A stretch of DNA of 64,000 nucleotides. Source: Robiginitalea biformata HTCC2501. Its GTDB lineage: Bacteria > Bacteroidota > Bacteroidia > Flavobacteriales > Flavobacteriaceae. Shown one piece after another: positions 1-7,790 of this stretch. The first letter of the stretch is position 1. Each line of letters starts with the position of its first letter. The position numbers and the translations under genes are program-made. The stretch covers positions 1,962,501-2,026,500 of the forward strand of contig NC_013222.1 of NCBI RefSeq assembly GCF_000024125.1. The letters run 5' to 3'. The notes under the pieces were generated by a model. It saw nothing but the letters and a program-made list of their open reading frames with translations. It searched no databases and had not been told where the DNA came from.

Positions 1-450
1 CACCTTCATGGCCGGGTCGTCCACGGCTTCCAACTCATCCACCACAGAAAATTCGGCATAGTATTCGGCCAGGACGCGGAGGAATTCCCCGGAATGTCCC
101 CGGACGTAAGCCTTTCCGGCCGCACAAAGCACCGGGTGCGCCCCGTCGATGCGCCCGGCCCGGCCCAGGATCTCCCGCTGGCGGTCTGCGGGCAGGGGAG
201 TGCTGAGCAGCGTCTTGTCCCCATCCCGCACCAGGGCGCCGTTCTCGGCGATAAACAGGATGTCCCCGGCAATGCGCTCCAGTTTGTCCACCATGCTGTG
301 GTATTGCCGCCCGCTGGCGGCTACAAAACGGATCCCTTTTCCTTGCAGGTGGTGGAAGAGTTCAAAGAACCGGTCGCTCACCTGGTGTTCGGGGTTGAGG
401 AGCGTGCCGTCCATATCGGTGACGACCATCCGGATATCGCGTAAGTCCAT
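1..450 (-). CDS. HAD-superfamily (Cof-type) phosphatase, 3' end cut by window edge
   Basis: The first 150 codons are present and the gene runs off the left edge. Residues 10-14 read DMDGT, the HAD motif I (DxDGT) with nucleophile and acid/base aspartates. Motif II is probably the Ser of the AASGRQ segment near residue 45, and NGALV follows near residue 70, as in Cof/YkrA-type sugar-phosphate or flavin-phosphate phosphatases. The start ATG at 448-450 is the first in-frame ATG after a Bacteroidota -7 box at 470-477. The substrate cannot be deduced. The gene is divergent from the YjbQ-like gene. Family assignment is firm; the exact activity is open. Confidence 0.85.
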   Translation of the reverse strand, partial: MDLRDIRMVVTDMDGTLLNPEHQVSDRFFELFHHLQGKGIRFVAASGRQYHSMVDKLERIAGDILFIAENGALVRDGDKTLLSTPLPADRQREILGRAGRIDGAHPVLCAAGKAYVRGHSGEFLRVLAEYYAEFSVVDELEAVDDPAMKV

Positions 451-469
451 GGCTTCGGAGTTTAAGCTG

Positions 470-477
470 CAAAGGTA
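470..477 (-). promoter_or_regulatory. -7 box (TACCTTTG) of the HAD phosphatase gene
   Basis: The minus strand reads TACCTTTG, a full match to the Bacteroidota -7 consensus TAnnTTTG, 20 bp before the start codon at 450. No convincing -33 TTG was seen at 17-21 bp. Confidence 0.55.
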
Positions 478-536
478 TTTTTTATCCGTACATTTCGGGT
501 GCGGAAAGCATTGTTTAATTGTTATATCATCAAAAA

Positions 537-959
537 ATGATCTATATCCAACGCGAAATCCGCCTGAGGGCGCGGCCCAGGGGCTTCCACCTGGTAACTT
601 CAGAAATCCTGGAGGCCCTGCCCGAAATCCGCTCCGTACAGACCGGCCAGTTGCAGGTCTTTATCAAGCACACCTCGGCCAGCCTCACCCTCAACGAAAA
701 TGCGGACCCCACGGTGCGGGGCGATTTTGAGCGGCATTTCAATACGATGGTCCCGGAGAATGCCCCCTATTACCAGCATACCCTGGAAGGCCCCGACGAT
801 ATGCCCGCCCACATCAAAGCCTCTTTGTTGGGGACCTCCGTACACATGCCGGTTACCGGCGGCCGCCCCAACCTGGGCACCTGGCAGGGGGTTTACCTCT
901 GCGAGCACCGGGACGCCGCTTCGGGTCGTTGGCTGGTGCTTACCCTAAGCGGGGTTTAG
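537..959 (+). CDS. YjbQ family protein (UPF0047, secondary thiamine-phosphate synthase type)
   Basis: 140 residues, the usual length for this single-domain family. The conserved core HTSASLTLNEN near residues 45-55, followed by DPTVRGDFERHFN, is the family signature, and the C-terminal GTWQGVYLCEHR matches its second conserved block. Family members can show weak thiamine-phosphate synthase activity, but the physiological role is unsettled. The start at 537 (MIYIQ) is preferred over an ATG 18 bp upstream because homologues begin close to this point; a short A-rich stretch precedes it. It is a single-gene unit, followed by a terminator that serves rplT from the other strand. Confidence 0.85.
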   Translation: MIYIQREIRLRARPRGFHLVTSEILEALPEIRSVQTGQLQVFIKHTSASLTLNENADPTVRGDFERHFNTMVPENAPYYQHTLEGPDDMPAHIKASLLGTSVHMPVTGGRPNLGTWQGVYLCEHRDAASGRWLVLTLSGV

Positions 960-997
960 GGCATTTTGCCGGCTAACCAGGAACCAGGTCATGGGCA

Positions 998-1029
998 TAA
1001 AAAAACCCCATCGCTGAGCGACGGGGTTT
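998..1029 (-). terminator. Rho-independent terminator of thrS-infC-rpmI-rplT
   Basis: Stem AAACCCC/GGGGTTT with extra pairs across TCGC...GCGA lies directly after the rplT stop. On the minus strand it is followed by a run of seven T. Its position between convergent genes means it may also stop readthrough from the YjbQ-like gene. Confidence 0.85.
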
Positions 1030-1052
1030 CCAGTGAGAAAGTTTCCGTAAAT

Positions 1053-1397
1053 CTATTTGACCTTATCGACAATGGCCTTAAAGGCATCCGGGTGGTTCAT
1101 GGCGAGGTCCGCCAGGACTTTCCGGTTGAGTTCGATATTGTTCGCTTTTACCCGGCCCATAAACTGGGAATAGGACATCCCGTGCTGGCGTGCGCCGGCA
1201 TTGATACGGGCAATCCACAGGGAGCGGAAGCTGCGTTTTTTGTTGCGGCGGTCGCGGTATGCATAAAGCATCGCCTTTTCCACTGCGTTCTTGGCAACGG
1301 TCCAGACATTCTTACGCCGGCCGAAATACCCCTTGGCCTGCTTCATCACTTTTTTGCGACGGGCCCGTGAGGCAACTGAATTTACTGATCTTGGCAT
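1053..1397 (-). CDS. rplT: Large ribosomal subunit protein bL20
   Basis: 114 residues, the standard bL20 length. It begins [16 protein letters not shown] and carries the conserved segments [11 protein letters not shown] and RDRRNKKR, plus [10 protein letters not shown] in the middle, which contact 23S rRNA domain II. bL20 is an assembly-initiating protein of the 50S subunit and in many bacteria represses its own operon translationally. It is the last gene of the operon thrS-infC-rpmI-rplT; a 92-bp gap separates it from rpmI and a strong terminator follows. No obvious mimic of the 23S binding site was identified in that gap. Confidence 0.98.
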   Translation of the reverse strand: MPRSVNSVASRARRKKVMKQAKGYFGRRKNVWTVAKNAVEKAMLYAYRDRRNKKRSFRSLWIARINAGARQHGMSYSQFMGRVKANNIELNRKVLADLAMNHPDAFKAIVDKVK

Positions 1398-1489
1398 TTT
1401 TTTCTTGTTTTTTTGTAGCAGGCGCCCCGCAAATACGGGATCTTTTCAGGGCCTGACTCCATGGTTAAACGTACTACCTGTGCGGTGGT

Positions 1490-1687
1490 TTATTTCAACC
1501 GCAGTTGTTCTTTGATATTGTCCTCGTCGGCCGGGTGTACCAGCGTGGAATGCGTAAGCTTCAGCTTGCGCTTCTTGGACTTCTTGGTCAAGATGTGGCT
1601 CTTAAAAGCGTGCTTTCTCTTGATTTTCCCGGTGCCGGTCAGCTTAAACCGCTTCTTGGCACTGGACTTGGTCTTCATCTTGGGCAT
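1490..1687 (-). CDS. rpmI: Large ribosomal subunit protein bL35
   Basis: 65 residues beginning [15 protein letters not shown], the classic bL35 N-terminus, with [27 protein letters not shown] basic core. It is a small late-assembly protein of the 50S subunit. It sits between infC (38 bp upstream) and rplT, the order found in most bacteria, which supports co-transcription and joint autoregulation with IF-3 and bL20. Confidence 0.97.
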   Translation of the reverse strand: MPKMKTKSSAKKRFKLTGTGKIKRKHAFKSHILTKKSKKRKLKLTHSTLVHPADEDNIKEQLRLK

Positions 1688-1725
1688 TGTCTCGCTTTGT
1701 TAACTATTAAGGTTACTTTCTCACA

Positions 1726-2283
1726 TTATTTTTTGCCGCCTTTCGGGGCGATGAACATCGTCATCCGCTTGCCCTCGAGTTTCGGCATCTGTTCCACCTT
1801 CCCGTAATCTTCCAGATCCTGGGCCAGGCGGAGCAGCAATATCTCTCCTTTATCCTTGTACACGATGGAGCGGCCTTTAAAGAAAACATAGGCTTTCAGC
1901 TTGGCGCCGTCCTTGAGGAACTTCTCCGCGTGCTTCTTCTTAAAATCGTAATCGTGGTCGTCCGTATTGGGGCCGAACCGTATTTCCTTGACCACCACCT
2001 TACTGGCTTTGGCCTTCATTGCCTTTTCGCGCTTCTTCTGCTCGTAAAGGAATTTCTTGTAATCCATGATCTTGCAGACCGGTGGATCTGCAGTGGGGGA
2101 AATTTCCACCAGGTCGAGGCCGATCTCCTCTGCCTGGGCACGGGCTTCCCGTATCGGGTATACGCCCATTTCGACATTGTCTCCCACAAGGCGTACTTCG
2201 GGCGCCTTGATCTTTTCATTGATATTGTGAGGGGTTTTGTTTTCCCTCTGCGGCCGGGGCCTGAATCTTCTGCGTATTGCTAT
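1726..2283 (-). CDS. infC: Translation initiation factor IF-3, apparent ATA start
   Basis: About 185 residues. The C-terminal domain ([20 protein letters not shown], then [12 protein letters not shown]) binds 16S rRNA, and the N-terminal domain contains [18 protein letters not shown]. The first conventional start codon in frame is the GTG at 2185-2187, but that would delete the conserved N-terminal stretch [12 protein letters not shown]...[15 protein letters not shown]. Reading upstream, the frame stays open to a stop at 2299-2301 and contains no ATG, GTG or TTG. The ATA at 2281-2283 would give MAIRRRF, the usual flavobacterial start; ATA at 2287-2289 is the alternative. E. coli infC uses the rare AUU for autoregulation, so a rare start is biologically reasonable. 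Only 26 bp separate it from thrS. Confidence 0.93.
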   Translation of the reverse strand: MAIRRRFRPRPQRENKTPHNINEKIKAPEVRLVGDNVEMGVYPIREARAQAEEIGLDLVEISPTADPPVCKIMDYKKFLYEQKKREKAMKAKASKVVVKEIRFGPNTDDHDYDFKKKHAEKFLKDGAKLKAYVFFKGRSIVYKDKGEILLLRLAQDLEDYGKVEQMPKLEGKRMTMFIAPKGGKK

Positions 2284-2309
2284 GGCTATTAATTTTAGTT
2301 AAACGTAAT

Positions 2310-4250
2310 TCAAAACGACTTTAAGGTACTATTTATTTCCTCTTTTACCAAGCCGGACAGGGCTTCCACCGTAATGGACCCGAGGTCCTCGCCCCCGTGC
2401 CGGCGTACGGAAATCGTACCGTCCGTCATTTCCTGATCCCCGACGATGATCATAAACGGGTATTTTCCCATTTCCGCTTCCCGTATTTTTTTGCCAACGG
2501 TCTCGCTGCGGGCGTCGAGGAGGGCGCGAATTTCGTGATTTTCCAGGGAATTTAAAACTTTTTGCGCATAATTTTCGTGCTTTTCGCTGACAGGCAGTAC
2601 GATAGCCTGCTGGGGGGTGAGCCAGAGGGGGAAATTCCCGCCTGTGTGCTCCAGGAGCAGGGCTACAAAGCGTTCCATGCTGCCAAAGGGGGCCCGGTGG
2701 ATCATAACGGGGCGGTGCAATTCGTTGTCGCTCCCCTTGTAGGTCAGGTCGAAGCGTTCCGGCAGCGTGTAGTCTACCTGGATGGTGCCGAGCTGCCACT
2801 GGCGACCCAGGGCATCCTTGACCATAAAATCCAGTTTGGGCCCGTAAAAAGCCGCCTCCCCGGGTTCGATGACAAAATCCAGGCCTTTTTCCGTGGCGGC
2901 ATGGATGATGGCGGCTTCCGCCTTTTCCCAATTTTCGACCTCCCCGATGTATTTCTCGGGTTTTTCGGGGTCCCGGATGGATACCTGGGCGGTAAAATTC
3001 TCAAAGCCCAGGGAGCCGAGGACGTAGAGCGACAGGTCGATGACGTTCTTGAACTCCTCGTCCAGCTGGTCGTGGGTGCAGAAAATATGGGCGTCGTCCT
3101 GGGTAAAGCCCCGGACCCGCGTAAGCCCGTGCAATTCCCCGCTTTGTTCGTAGCGGTATACCGTCCCGAATTCCGCAAACCGCTTGGGGAGATCCCGGTA
3201 GGAAACCGGCGTGGCATTGAATATCTCGCAGTGGTGCGGGCAGTTCATGGGCTTGAGCAGGAATTCCTCGTCTTCCCTGGGCGTGTGGATGGGCTGGAAG
3301 CTGTCCTCCCCGTATTTGGCATAGTGCCCGGAGGTGACGTACAGTTCCTTTTGGCCGATATGCGGGGTGACCACCATCTCGTACCCGGCTTTTTTCTGGG
3401 CCTTCTTCAGGAATTGCTCGAGTCGCTCCCGCAGGGCAGCCCCCTTGGGCAACCAGAGCGGCAGGCCCTGCCCCACTTTGTGGGAAAAGGTGAAGAGTTC
3501 CAGTTCCTTCCCCAGCTTGCGGTGGTCCCTTTTTTTGGCTTCCTCCAGCATGTGGAGGTACTCGGTGAGTTCTTTCTGCTTCGGAAAGGAAATTCCGTAG
3601 ACCCGGGTAAGCTGCGGGCGGTTTTCGTCCCCCCGCCAGTAAGCCCCGGCCACATTGAGCACCTTGAAGGCCTTGATCAGGCCCGTATTCGGGATGTGCC
3701 CGCCCCGGCACAGGTCGGTAAACGTATCGTGGTCGCAAAAGGTGATGTCGCCGTCCTCGAGGTTTTCGATAAGTTCCAGCTTGTAGGGGTTCCTCTCGTC
3801 TTTGTAGTAGGCCAGGGCATCCTTTTTGGAGACTTCCCGCATCCGGAAATCGTGTTTGCCGCGGGCGATTTCCAGGGCTTTTTTCTCGATGGCCGGAAAG
3901 TCCTTTTCGGAAATGGTGTGCTCACCCAGGTCCACGTCGTAGTAAAACCCATTGTCGATAGCCGGGCCGATGGTCAGTTTGATGCCGGGGTACAATTCCT
4001 CCAGGGCCTGGGCCAGGACATGGGAAGAGGAGTGCCAGAAGGCTTTTTTCCCCTCTTCGTCCCGCCAGGTGTACAGGATGAGTTTCCCGTCTTCTTCCAG
4101 GGGGGTAGCGGCTTCCACCTTCCGGTTGTTGAAGCGGGCGCTGATTACGTTGCGCGCCAGCCCTTCGCTGATGCCCCGGGCGACGTCCAGGGGGGTGGAT
4201 CCTTTGGGATGCTCGACGGTTTTCCCGTCTGGGAGCGTAATTTCAATCAT
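2310..4250 (-). CDS. thrS: Threonine--tRNA ligase
   Basis: 646 residues, full length. Order: TGS domain (residues 1-60, IEITLPDGKTVEHPKGSTPLDVA), the zinc-dependent editing domain with HSSSHVLAQAL and the C-x-G-G-H element DLCRGGHIPNTG, class II catalytic core with motif 2 (FGTVYRYEQSGELHGLTRVRGF) and motif 3, zinc ligand MNCPHHCEIF, and a C-terminal anticodon-binding domain ending in SGLVKEEINS. An ATG at 4272-4274 lies within the -7 promoter box (4272-4279), upstream of the likely transcription start, so MIEITL at 4250 is taken as the start. It is the first gene of the thrS-infC-rpmI-rplT operon. Confidence 0.98.
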   Translation of the reverse strand: MIEITLPDGKTVEHPKGSTPLDVARGISEGLARNVISARFNNRKVEAATPLEEDGKLILYTWRDEEGKKAFWHSSSHVLAQALEELYPGIKLTIGPAIDNGFYYDVDLGEHTISEKDFPAIEKKALEIARGKHDFRMREVSKKDALAYYKDERNPYKLELIENLEDGDITFCDHDTFTDLCRGGHIPNTGLIKAFKVLNVAGAYWRGDENRPQLTRVYGISFPKQKELTEYLHMLEEAKKRDHRKLGKELELFTFSHKVGQGLPLWLPKGAALRERLEQFLKKAQKKAGYEMVVTPHIGQKELYVTSGHYAKYGEDSFQPIHTPREDEEFLLKPMNCPHHCEIFNATPVSYRDLPKRFAEFGTVYRYEQSGELHGLTRVRGFTQDDAHIFCTHDQLDEEFKNVIDLSLYVLGSLGFENFTAQVSIRDPEKPEKYIGEVENWEKAEAAIIHAATEKGLDFVIEPGEAAFYGPKLDFMVKDALGRQWQLGTIQVDYTLPERFDLTYKGSDNELHRPVMIHRAPFGSMERFVALLLEHTGGNFPLWLTPQQAIVLPVSEKHENYAQKVLNSLENHEIRALLDARSETVGKKIREAEMGKYPFMIIVGDQEMTDGTISVRRHGGEDLGSITVEALSGLVKEEINSTLKSF

Positions 4251-4271
4251 AGTGCGGGTACTCTGAGAGCG

Positions 4272-4302
4272 CAAAGATACTACCTCCCCGGCATCTGGGC
4301 AA
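4272..4302 (-). promoter_or_regulatory. Promoter of the thrS operon (-33 TTG, -7 TATCTTTG)
   Basis: The minus strand has TATCTTTG at 4279-4272 and TTG at 4302-4300, with a 20-bp spacer. This is close to the Bacteroidota consensus TTG-N19/20-TAnnTTTG. The predicted transcript starts about 17 bp before the thrS ATG. Confidence 0.7.
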
Positions 4303-4346
4303 CCGGGATTCCCGGCCCCCGGGCAGGCCCCCGGATGTGTCGGGTA

Positions 4347-4577
4347 TCAGGGTTTTTTACCGCCGAACAGGGCGTCCAGAAGGGTTTTGATACTGAAGAA
4401 CCCCATGGCCACGGCCCCGACGGCCAGGATGGCCCCCACCACGAGTACCGGGATATAGAAGGGGTGGTCTTCGTTCTTAAAGGCCTGGTAGAGGACAATC
4501 GGGCCGGCGAACATCAGGCCCAGGGTGTAGGCGAGCCGTTGCAGGCCTTTCATCAATAAGCGTTTATCGGTGGGCAT
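4347..4577 (-). CDS. DUF6095 family small membrane protein
   Basis: 76 residues. Two hydrophobic segments, roughly residues 10-30 (LQRLAYTLGLMFAGPIVLY) and 42-65 (IPVLVVGAILAVGAVAMGFF), indicate a two-pass inner-membrane protein with a basic C-terminal tail. The pattern matches a small conserved family seen in Flavobacteria (DUF6095), with no known role. It lies between thrS (same strand, downstream) and the divergent glycerate kinase gene. The start ATG is the only sensible one before the first membrane segment. Confidence 0.7.
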   Translation of the reverse strand: MPTDKRLLMKGLQRLAYTLGLMFAGPIVLYQAFKNEDHPFYIPVLVVGAILAVGAVAMGFFSIKTLLDALFGGKKP

Positions 4578-4631
4578 GGGTTGGTTTTCTCAGTTGCCGG
4601 CCGCCGCTGCACTTGCCGGAGGGCGGTCGGG

Positions 4632-4663
4632 AATTCCCGGGGGAAACGTTTCCCCCGGGAATT
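4632..4663. repeat. Perfect 32-bp palindrome between divergent genes
   Basis: Two 16-bp arms (AATTCCCGGGGGAAAC and its exact reverse complement) abut with no spacer. It lies in the 167-bp gap between the DUF6095 gene and the divergent glycerate kinase gene. There is no T-run on either side, so it is not a typical terminator. A dimeric-repressor operator or a cruciform-forming site are the obvious alternatives. Confidence 0.9.
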
Positions 4664-4744
4664 GCTCATTTACAGGCCCTAAAATAACCAGAATAGTTAT
4701 ATTCCGGGAACAGACAGCGCGTAAAATAAAACGCCTCGCTTATT

Positions 4745-5884
4745 ATGAACCTCGTACTGATCCCGGATAAGTTTAAGGGCTCCCTGAGTGCCGACGAAGT
4801 TTGCGACGCCATTGCCGAAGGCCTGGGGCAGCACCAACCCGCTGCCCGATTCCGACGGTTTGCCGCCTCGGACGGGGGCGACGGATTTTTGGACGCAGTC
4901 CGGGCAACCCGGGAGGTATCCCTGCATACCGAGGTCGTTTCCGGCCCCCTGGGCCGGGAAATCCGGGCGGAATACCTCTTGGATCCGGCGTCCGGGGAGG
5001 CCTTTGTGGAAATGGCCCTCGCTTCCGGGATGGTATTGTTGGAAGAAGGGGAGCGCGACCCGCTGCAAACCAGCACCCTGGGAACCGGCCAACTCATCCG
5101 GTCGGCTGTCGGTCAGGGTGCCCGACGCGTTTATGTCGGGCTGGGGGGCAGTGCCACCAACGATGCCGGGATGGGTATCGCTGCCGCTTTCGGATTTGAA
5201 TTCCTCGGTGCGGATGGCCGGCTGCTCCGGCCTGTGGGCGCAAGCCTCGGGGAGGTATCCCGGGTGGTCGCGCCCCGGGAAGTCCTTCCGAAAGGGGTGG
5301 AAGTAGTTGCCGTGAACGACGTGTCCAACCCGTTGTGGGGCCCCAACGGGGCGGCCTGTGTGTACGCTCCCCAAAAAGGGGCGGGCCCGGAAGCCGTCGA
5401 ACAGCTGGACCGCGGTTTGCGCCACCTGGACCAGGTGGTTGCGCGCCAACTGGGGCTGGAGGCAGGGACGGAGGCCGGGGCCGGGGCAGCCGGGGGGACG
5501 GCCTACGGCCTGAAGGTATTTCTCGGGGCCCGGTTTATAGGGGGAACCGATTTTGTCTTCCGGTTAAACGGTATCGCCGAATATCTCGAAGAAGCTGCGG
5601 TGGATGGCATCTTTACCGGGGAAGGCCGGATTGATTCCCAGAGCCTGCAAGGCAAACTCATCCAGGGTGTAACGGCCCTGGGTGCCGAACACGGCATCCC
5701 GGTGTATGCGGTTTGCGGCACCTGTACGGCCAACCGGGAAGCCCTCAGGGATGCGGGCCTGACAGCGGTAATCGAGGCGGCTAACCCGGGGCGGGATCTG
5801 CAGTGGAACATGGCACATGCGGGGGAATTGGTACGGGAGGCAGTGGCCCGGTATTTTGCCGATCACCCAATCAGCGGATCGTAA
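4745..5884 (+). CDS. Glycerate kinase (GlxK/GarK family)
   Basis: 379 residues, the normal length for the GlxK/GarK-type glycerate kinases, which phosphorylate D-glycerate to 2-phosphoglycerate (the family also has 3-phosphate formers). The N-terminal DKFKGSLSADEVCDAIAEG and the glycine-rich GLGGSATNDAGMGIAAAFGF (near residues 132-152) are the family signatures; FTGEGRIDSQS near residue 285 and VCGTC near residue 325 are further conserved blocks. The enzyme links glycolate/tartronate-semialdehyde or serine-derived carbon to glycolysis. The last 14 bp overlap the convergent DUF4249 gene. No glyoxylate carboligase gene is nearby. Confidence 0.93.
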   Translation: MNLVLIPDKFKGSLSADEVCDAIAEGLGQHQPAARFRRFAASDGGDGFLDAVRATREVSLHTEVVSGPLGREIRAEYLLDPASGEAFVEMALASGMVLLEEGERDPLQTSTLGTGQLIRSAVGQGARRVYVGLGGSATNDAGMGIAAAFGFEFLGADGRLLRPVGASLGEVSRVVAPREVLPKGVEVVAVNDVSNPLWGPNGAACVYAPQKGAGPEAVEQLDRGLRHLDQVVARQLGLEAGTEAGAGAAGGTAYGLKVFLGARFIGGTDFVFRLNGIAEYLEEAAVDGIFTGEGRIDSQSLQGKLIQGVTALGAEHGIPVYAVCGTCTANREALRDAGLTAVIEAANPGRDLQWNMAHAGELVREAVARYFADHPISGS

Positions 5885-6809
5885 GGGTGCGGGTATGTTC
5901 CTGTACCACGGCAAAATACCCCAGGGGAAAGATATCGGGCCGGTCGGTGTTGTCAAATCGGTCCTGGTTGTCCAGGTCCGTGGCGTCTAGAACATTGCCC
6001 CGGACGGTGGCGGCGGGCGCCTGGAACGGCCCCGTCAGGTCGCTCTGATCAATTAACAAACCCATGTAGTTGTAGAATTGCTGGTCGGCCCCCATTAGGT
6101 GCACTTCGAGCTCGGTCCCTGCCGGGAGCGGGTCTTCGTAGAAATAGGAAAATTGGAAAAACTGGCCCTGGTAAAAGGTGTCCTCGGTGACCAGGTACCG
6201 GGCCTCCCCAAATTCAAAAAGGTAATAATTTTCCCGTTCAGCAGGGTCGGTGAAGGATACGATGATTTCGGTTTCGTCCCCGCCGTCCAGGGTCCGGTTT
6301 CCCTGCAACAGGAAATCGATGGGCGGAGCGGGCTGGAACCAGGTTTCCGCAAGGTATTGCCGCCCCTGATGACGAACCTGGAGTATGAATTGGACTTCCT
6401 CATTCAGGAAAATGGTCGGGATCCGCTGGTCGAATAGCGCATCGGGGTCCGGGATATAGATGCCGGTTCCGGGGGCCTCCTCGGCCAGGTTTGAATTGAA
6501 GGTCTCCACGAGGGTCTCCCCGTCGTACCGGTTGACGGTAATGATTGCCGCATCGGCCCGGGTAACGGGCCGCGAGCCAAAAAAACCGCTCGTTTCCGTC
6601 AGCCGGATCCGCACCGGGATAAAGGCTTCTTCCATATCCACCCGCAGCAGCCCGCCCACCACCAGCCGGGGCGGTTCCTCCGGGGTTTCGAGTTCCACCA
6701 CCTCTTCGCACCCGCCAACCCAACCGGCCAGAAACAGCAGGAAGGCCAGGCGACATGCCGCCCGGAAATAATTGGGGAAGGGGTAGGAGGGGACGGGGTG
6801 TTTCATCAT
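5871..6809 (-). CDS. DUF4249 lipoprotein (second copy, distal)
   Basis: 312 residues with a signal peptide ending in a lipobox-like VGGC at about residues 31-34, so it is likely anchored to the outer membrane. After the cysteine comes EEVVELETPEEPPRLVV, typical of DUF4249 proteins, and the C-terminus VRGNVLDATDLDN...RPDIFPLGYFAVVQE is the family's conserved tail. It is clearly paralogous to the adjacent upstream gene. DUF4249 genes follow TonB-dependent receptor genes in Bacteroidota and are thought to act as surface substrate-binding partners, in the way SusD does; that role is inferred. The spacing to the upstream paralogue is 23 bp. Confidence 0.9.
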   Translation of the reverse strand: MMKHPVPSYPFPNYFRAACRLAFLLFLAGWVGGCEEVVELETPEEPPRLVVGGLLRVDMEEAFIPVRIRLTETSGFFGSRPVTRADAAIITVNRYDGETLVETFNSNLAEEAPGTGIYIPDPDALFDQRIPTIFLNEEVQFILQVRHQGRQYLAETWFQPAPPIDFLLQGNRTLDGGDETEIIVSFTDPAERENYYLFEFGEARYLVTEDTFYQGQFFQFSYFYEDPLPAGTELEVHLMGADQQFYNYMGLLIDQSDLTGPFQAPAATVRGNVLDATDLDNQDRFDNTDRPDIFPLGYFAVVQEHTRTLTIR

Positions 6810-6832
6810 ATTCTTAATGGAGGGATTTCCAA

Positions 6833-7789
6833 TTATTCAATCGTAACCGTGGCTTTGAATTCCTGAACGATGGCAAAAAAGCCCAGGGGAAATACATCGG
6901 GCCGGCCCGTATTGTCCGCGTTGTCGATATTGTCCAGGTCGGTGACATCAAAGACATTCCCGCGGACGGTGGCCACGGGGGTCTGGAACGGGTTGCCGCT
7001 GTCCCCGGCCTGTTCCACCAACAGGAGCATGTAGTTGTAGAATACCTGGTCGGCCCCCAGGATGGAAATATCGATTTCCGTCCCCGGATCGAATGACTGG
7101 TCGTAGAAAAATGAAAATTCGAGCTGTTCCCCATCCGAAAACGAGTCCTCCGAGGGCAGGAACTCCCCGAAGCCAAAATCGAAGATATAGTAGTCCCCTT
7201 CCCCGGGCGTATCGGTAAAGGCCACTACCACCTCGGTCTCGTCCTCGTCAAACAGCGTGCGGTTGCCCGGTTCGGCCCGGTCGATGGGGACCGAAGGCAC
7301 GTATTCCGTCACTGCCGCATAGCGGCGCCCCTGCCAGGTGAGGATCAGCGTATATACGTAGTCGGCAGCGAGAACCGTGGAAACCCGCAGCCGCTGGTCG
7401 GCGTCAAAAGTGGGGTCGGGGACATACACGCCGCTTCCGGGGTCCACCTCCGCCAGGGCCCTGGAAAAGGTATTCCCTGTGGGTGCCCCGTCCCGGATTT
7501 CCTGCAAGAGGATCACTACGTCCGTGGCATCGCTGACAGGCTGTACCGTATCGAAAAAACCGGCCGTCTGGGTGAGGCGAATTTCCACCGGGACAAACTC
7601 CTGGGTGGTATCCACGCGGATCAGGCCTTCTACCACCAGGCGCGGGTCCTCCACGGGCGTCTCCACTTCGATGACGTCCTCGCAGGCCGAAAAGCTCACC
7701 AATAGCAACCCCAGCAGCAATACCTGGGGGAACGCCGGGAGGAGCCAGGTCTGCAGGAAGGGGATGCGGAAGGAGCAGGGTGTGATCAT
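6833..7789 (-). CDS. DUF4249 lipoprotein (first copy, receptor-proximal)
   Basis: 318 residues. The N-terminal hydrophobic stretch LLLGLLLVSFSAC gives a plausible lipobox with the cysteine near residue 36. The mature start EDVIEVETPVEDPRLVVEGL parallels its paralogue, and the tail VRGNVFDVTDLDN...RPDVFPLGFFAIVQE is nearly the same. The gene starts 1 bp after the stop of the TonB-dependent receptor, so the two are translationally coupled. Together the three genes form one import operon; the ligand is unknown. Confidence 0.9.
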   Translation of the reverse strand: MITPCSFRIPFLQTWLLPAFPQVLLLGLLLVSFSACEDVIEVETPVEDPRLVVEGLIRVDTTQEFVPVEIRLTQTAGFFDTVQPVSDATDVVILLQEIRDGAPTGNTFSRALAEVDPGSGVYVPDPTFDADQRLRVSTVLAADYVYTLILTWQGRRYAAVTEYVPSVPIDRAEPGNRTLFDEDETEVVVAFTDTPGEGDYYIFDFGFGEFLPSEDSFSDGEQLEFSFFYDQSFDPGTEIDISILGADQVFYNYMLLLVEQAGDSGNPFQTPVATVRGNVFDVTDLDNIDNADNTGRPDVFPLGFFAIVQEFKATVTIE

Positions 7790-7790
7790 C

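Noticed and set aside
2562..4559. Long plus-strand open frame antisense to thrS
   Set aside because: It is a by-product of the high GC content on the opposite strand of a certain thrS gene; no promoter or homologous motif.
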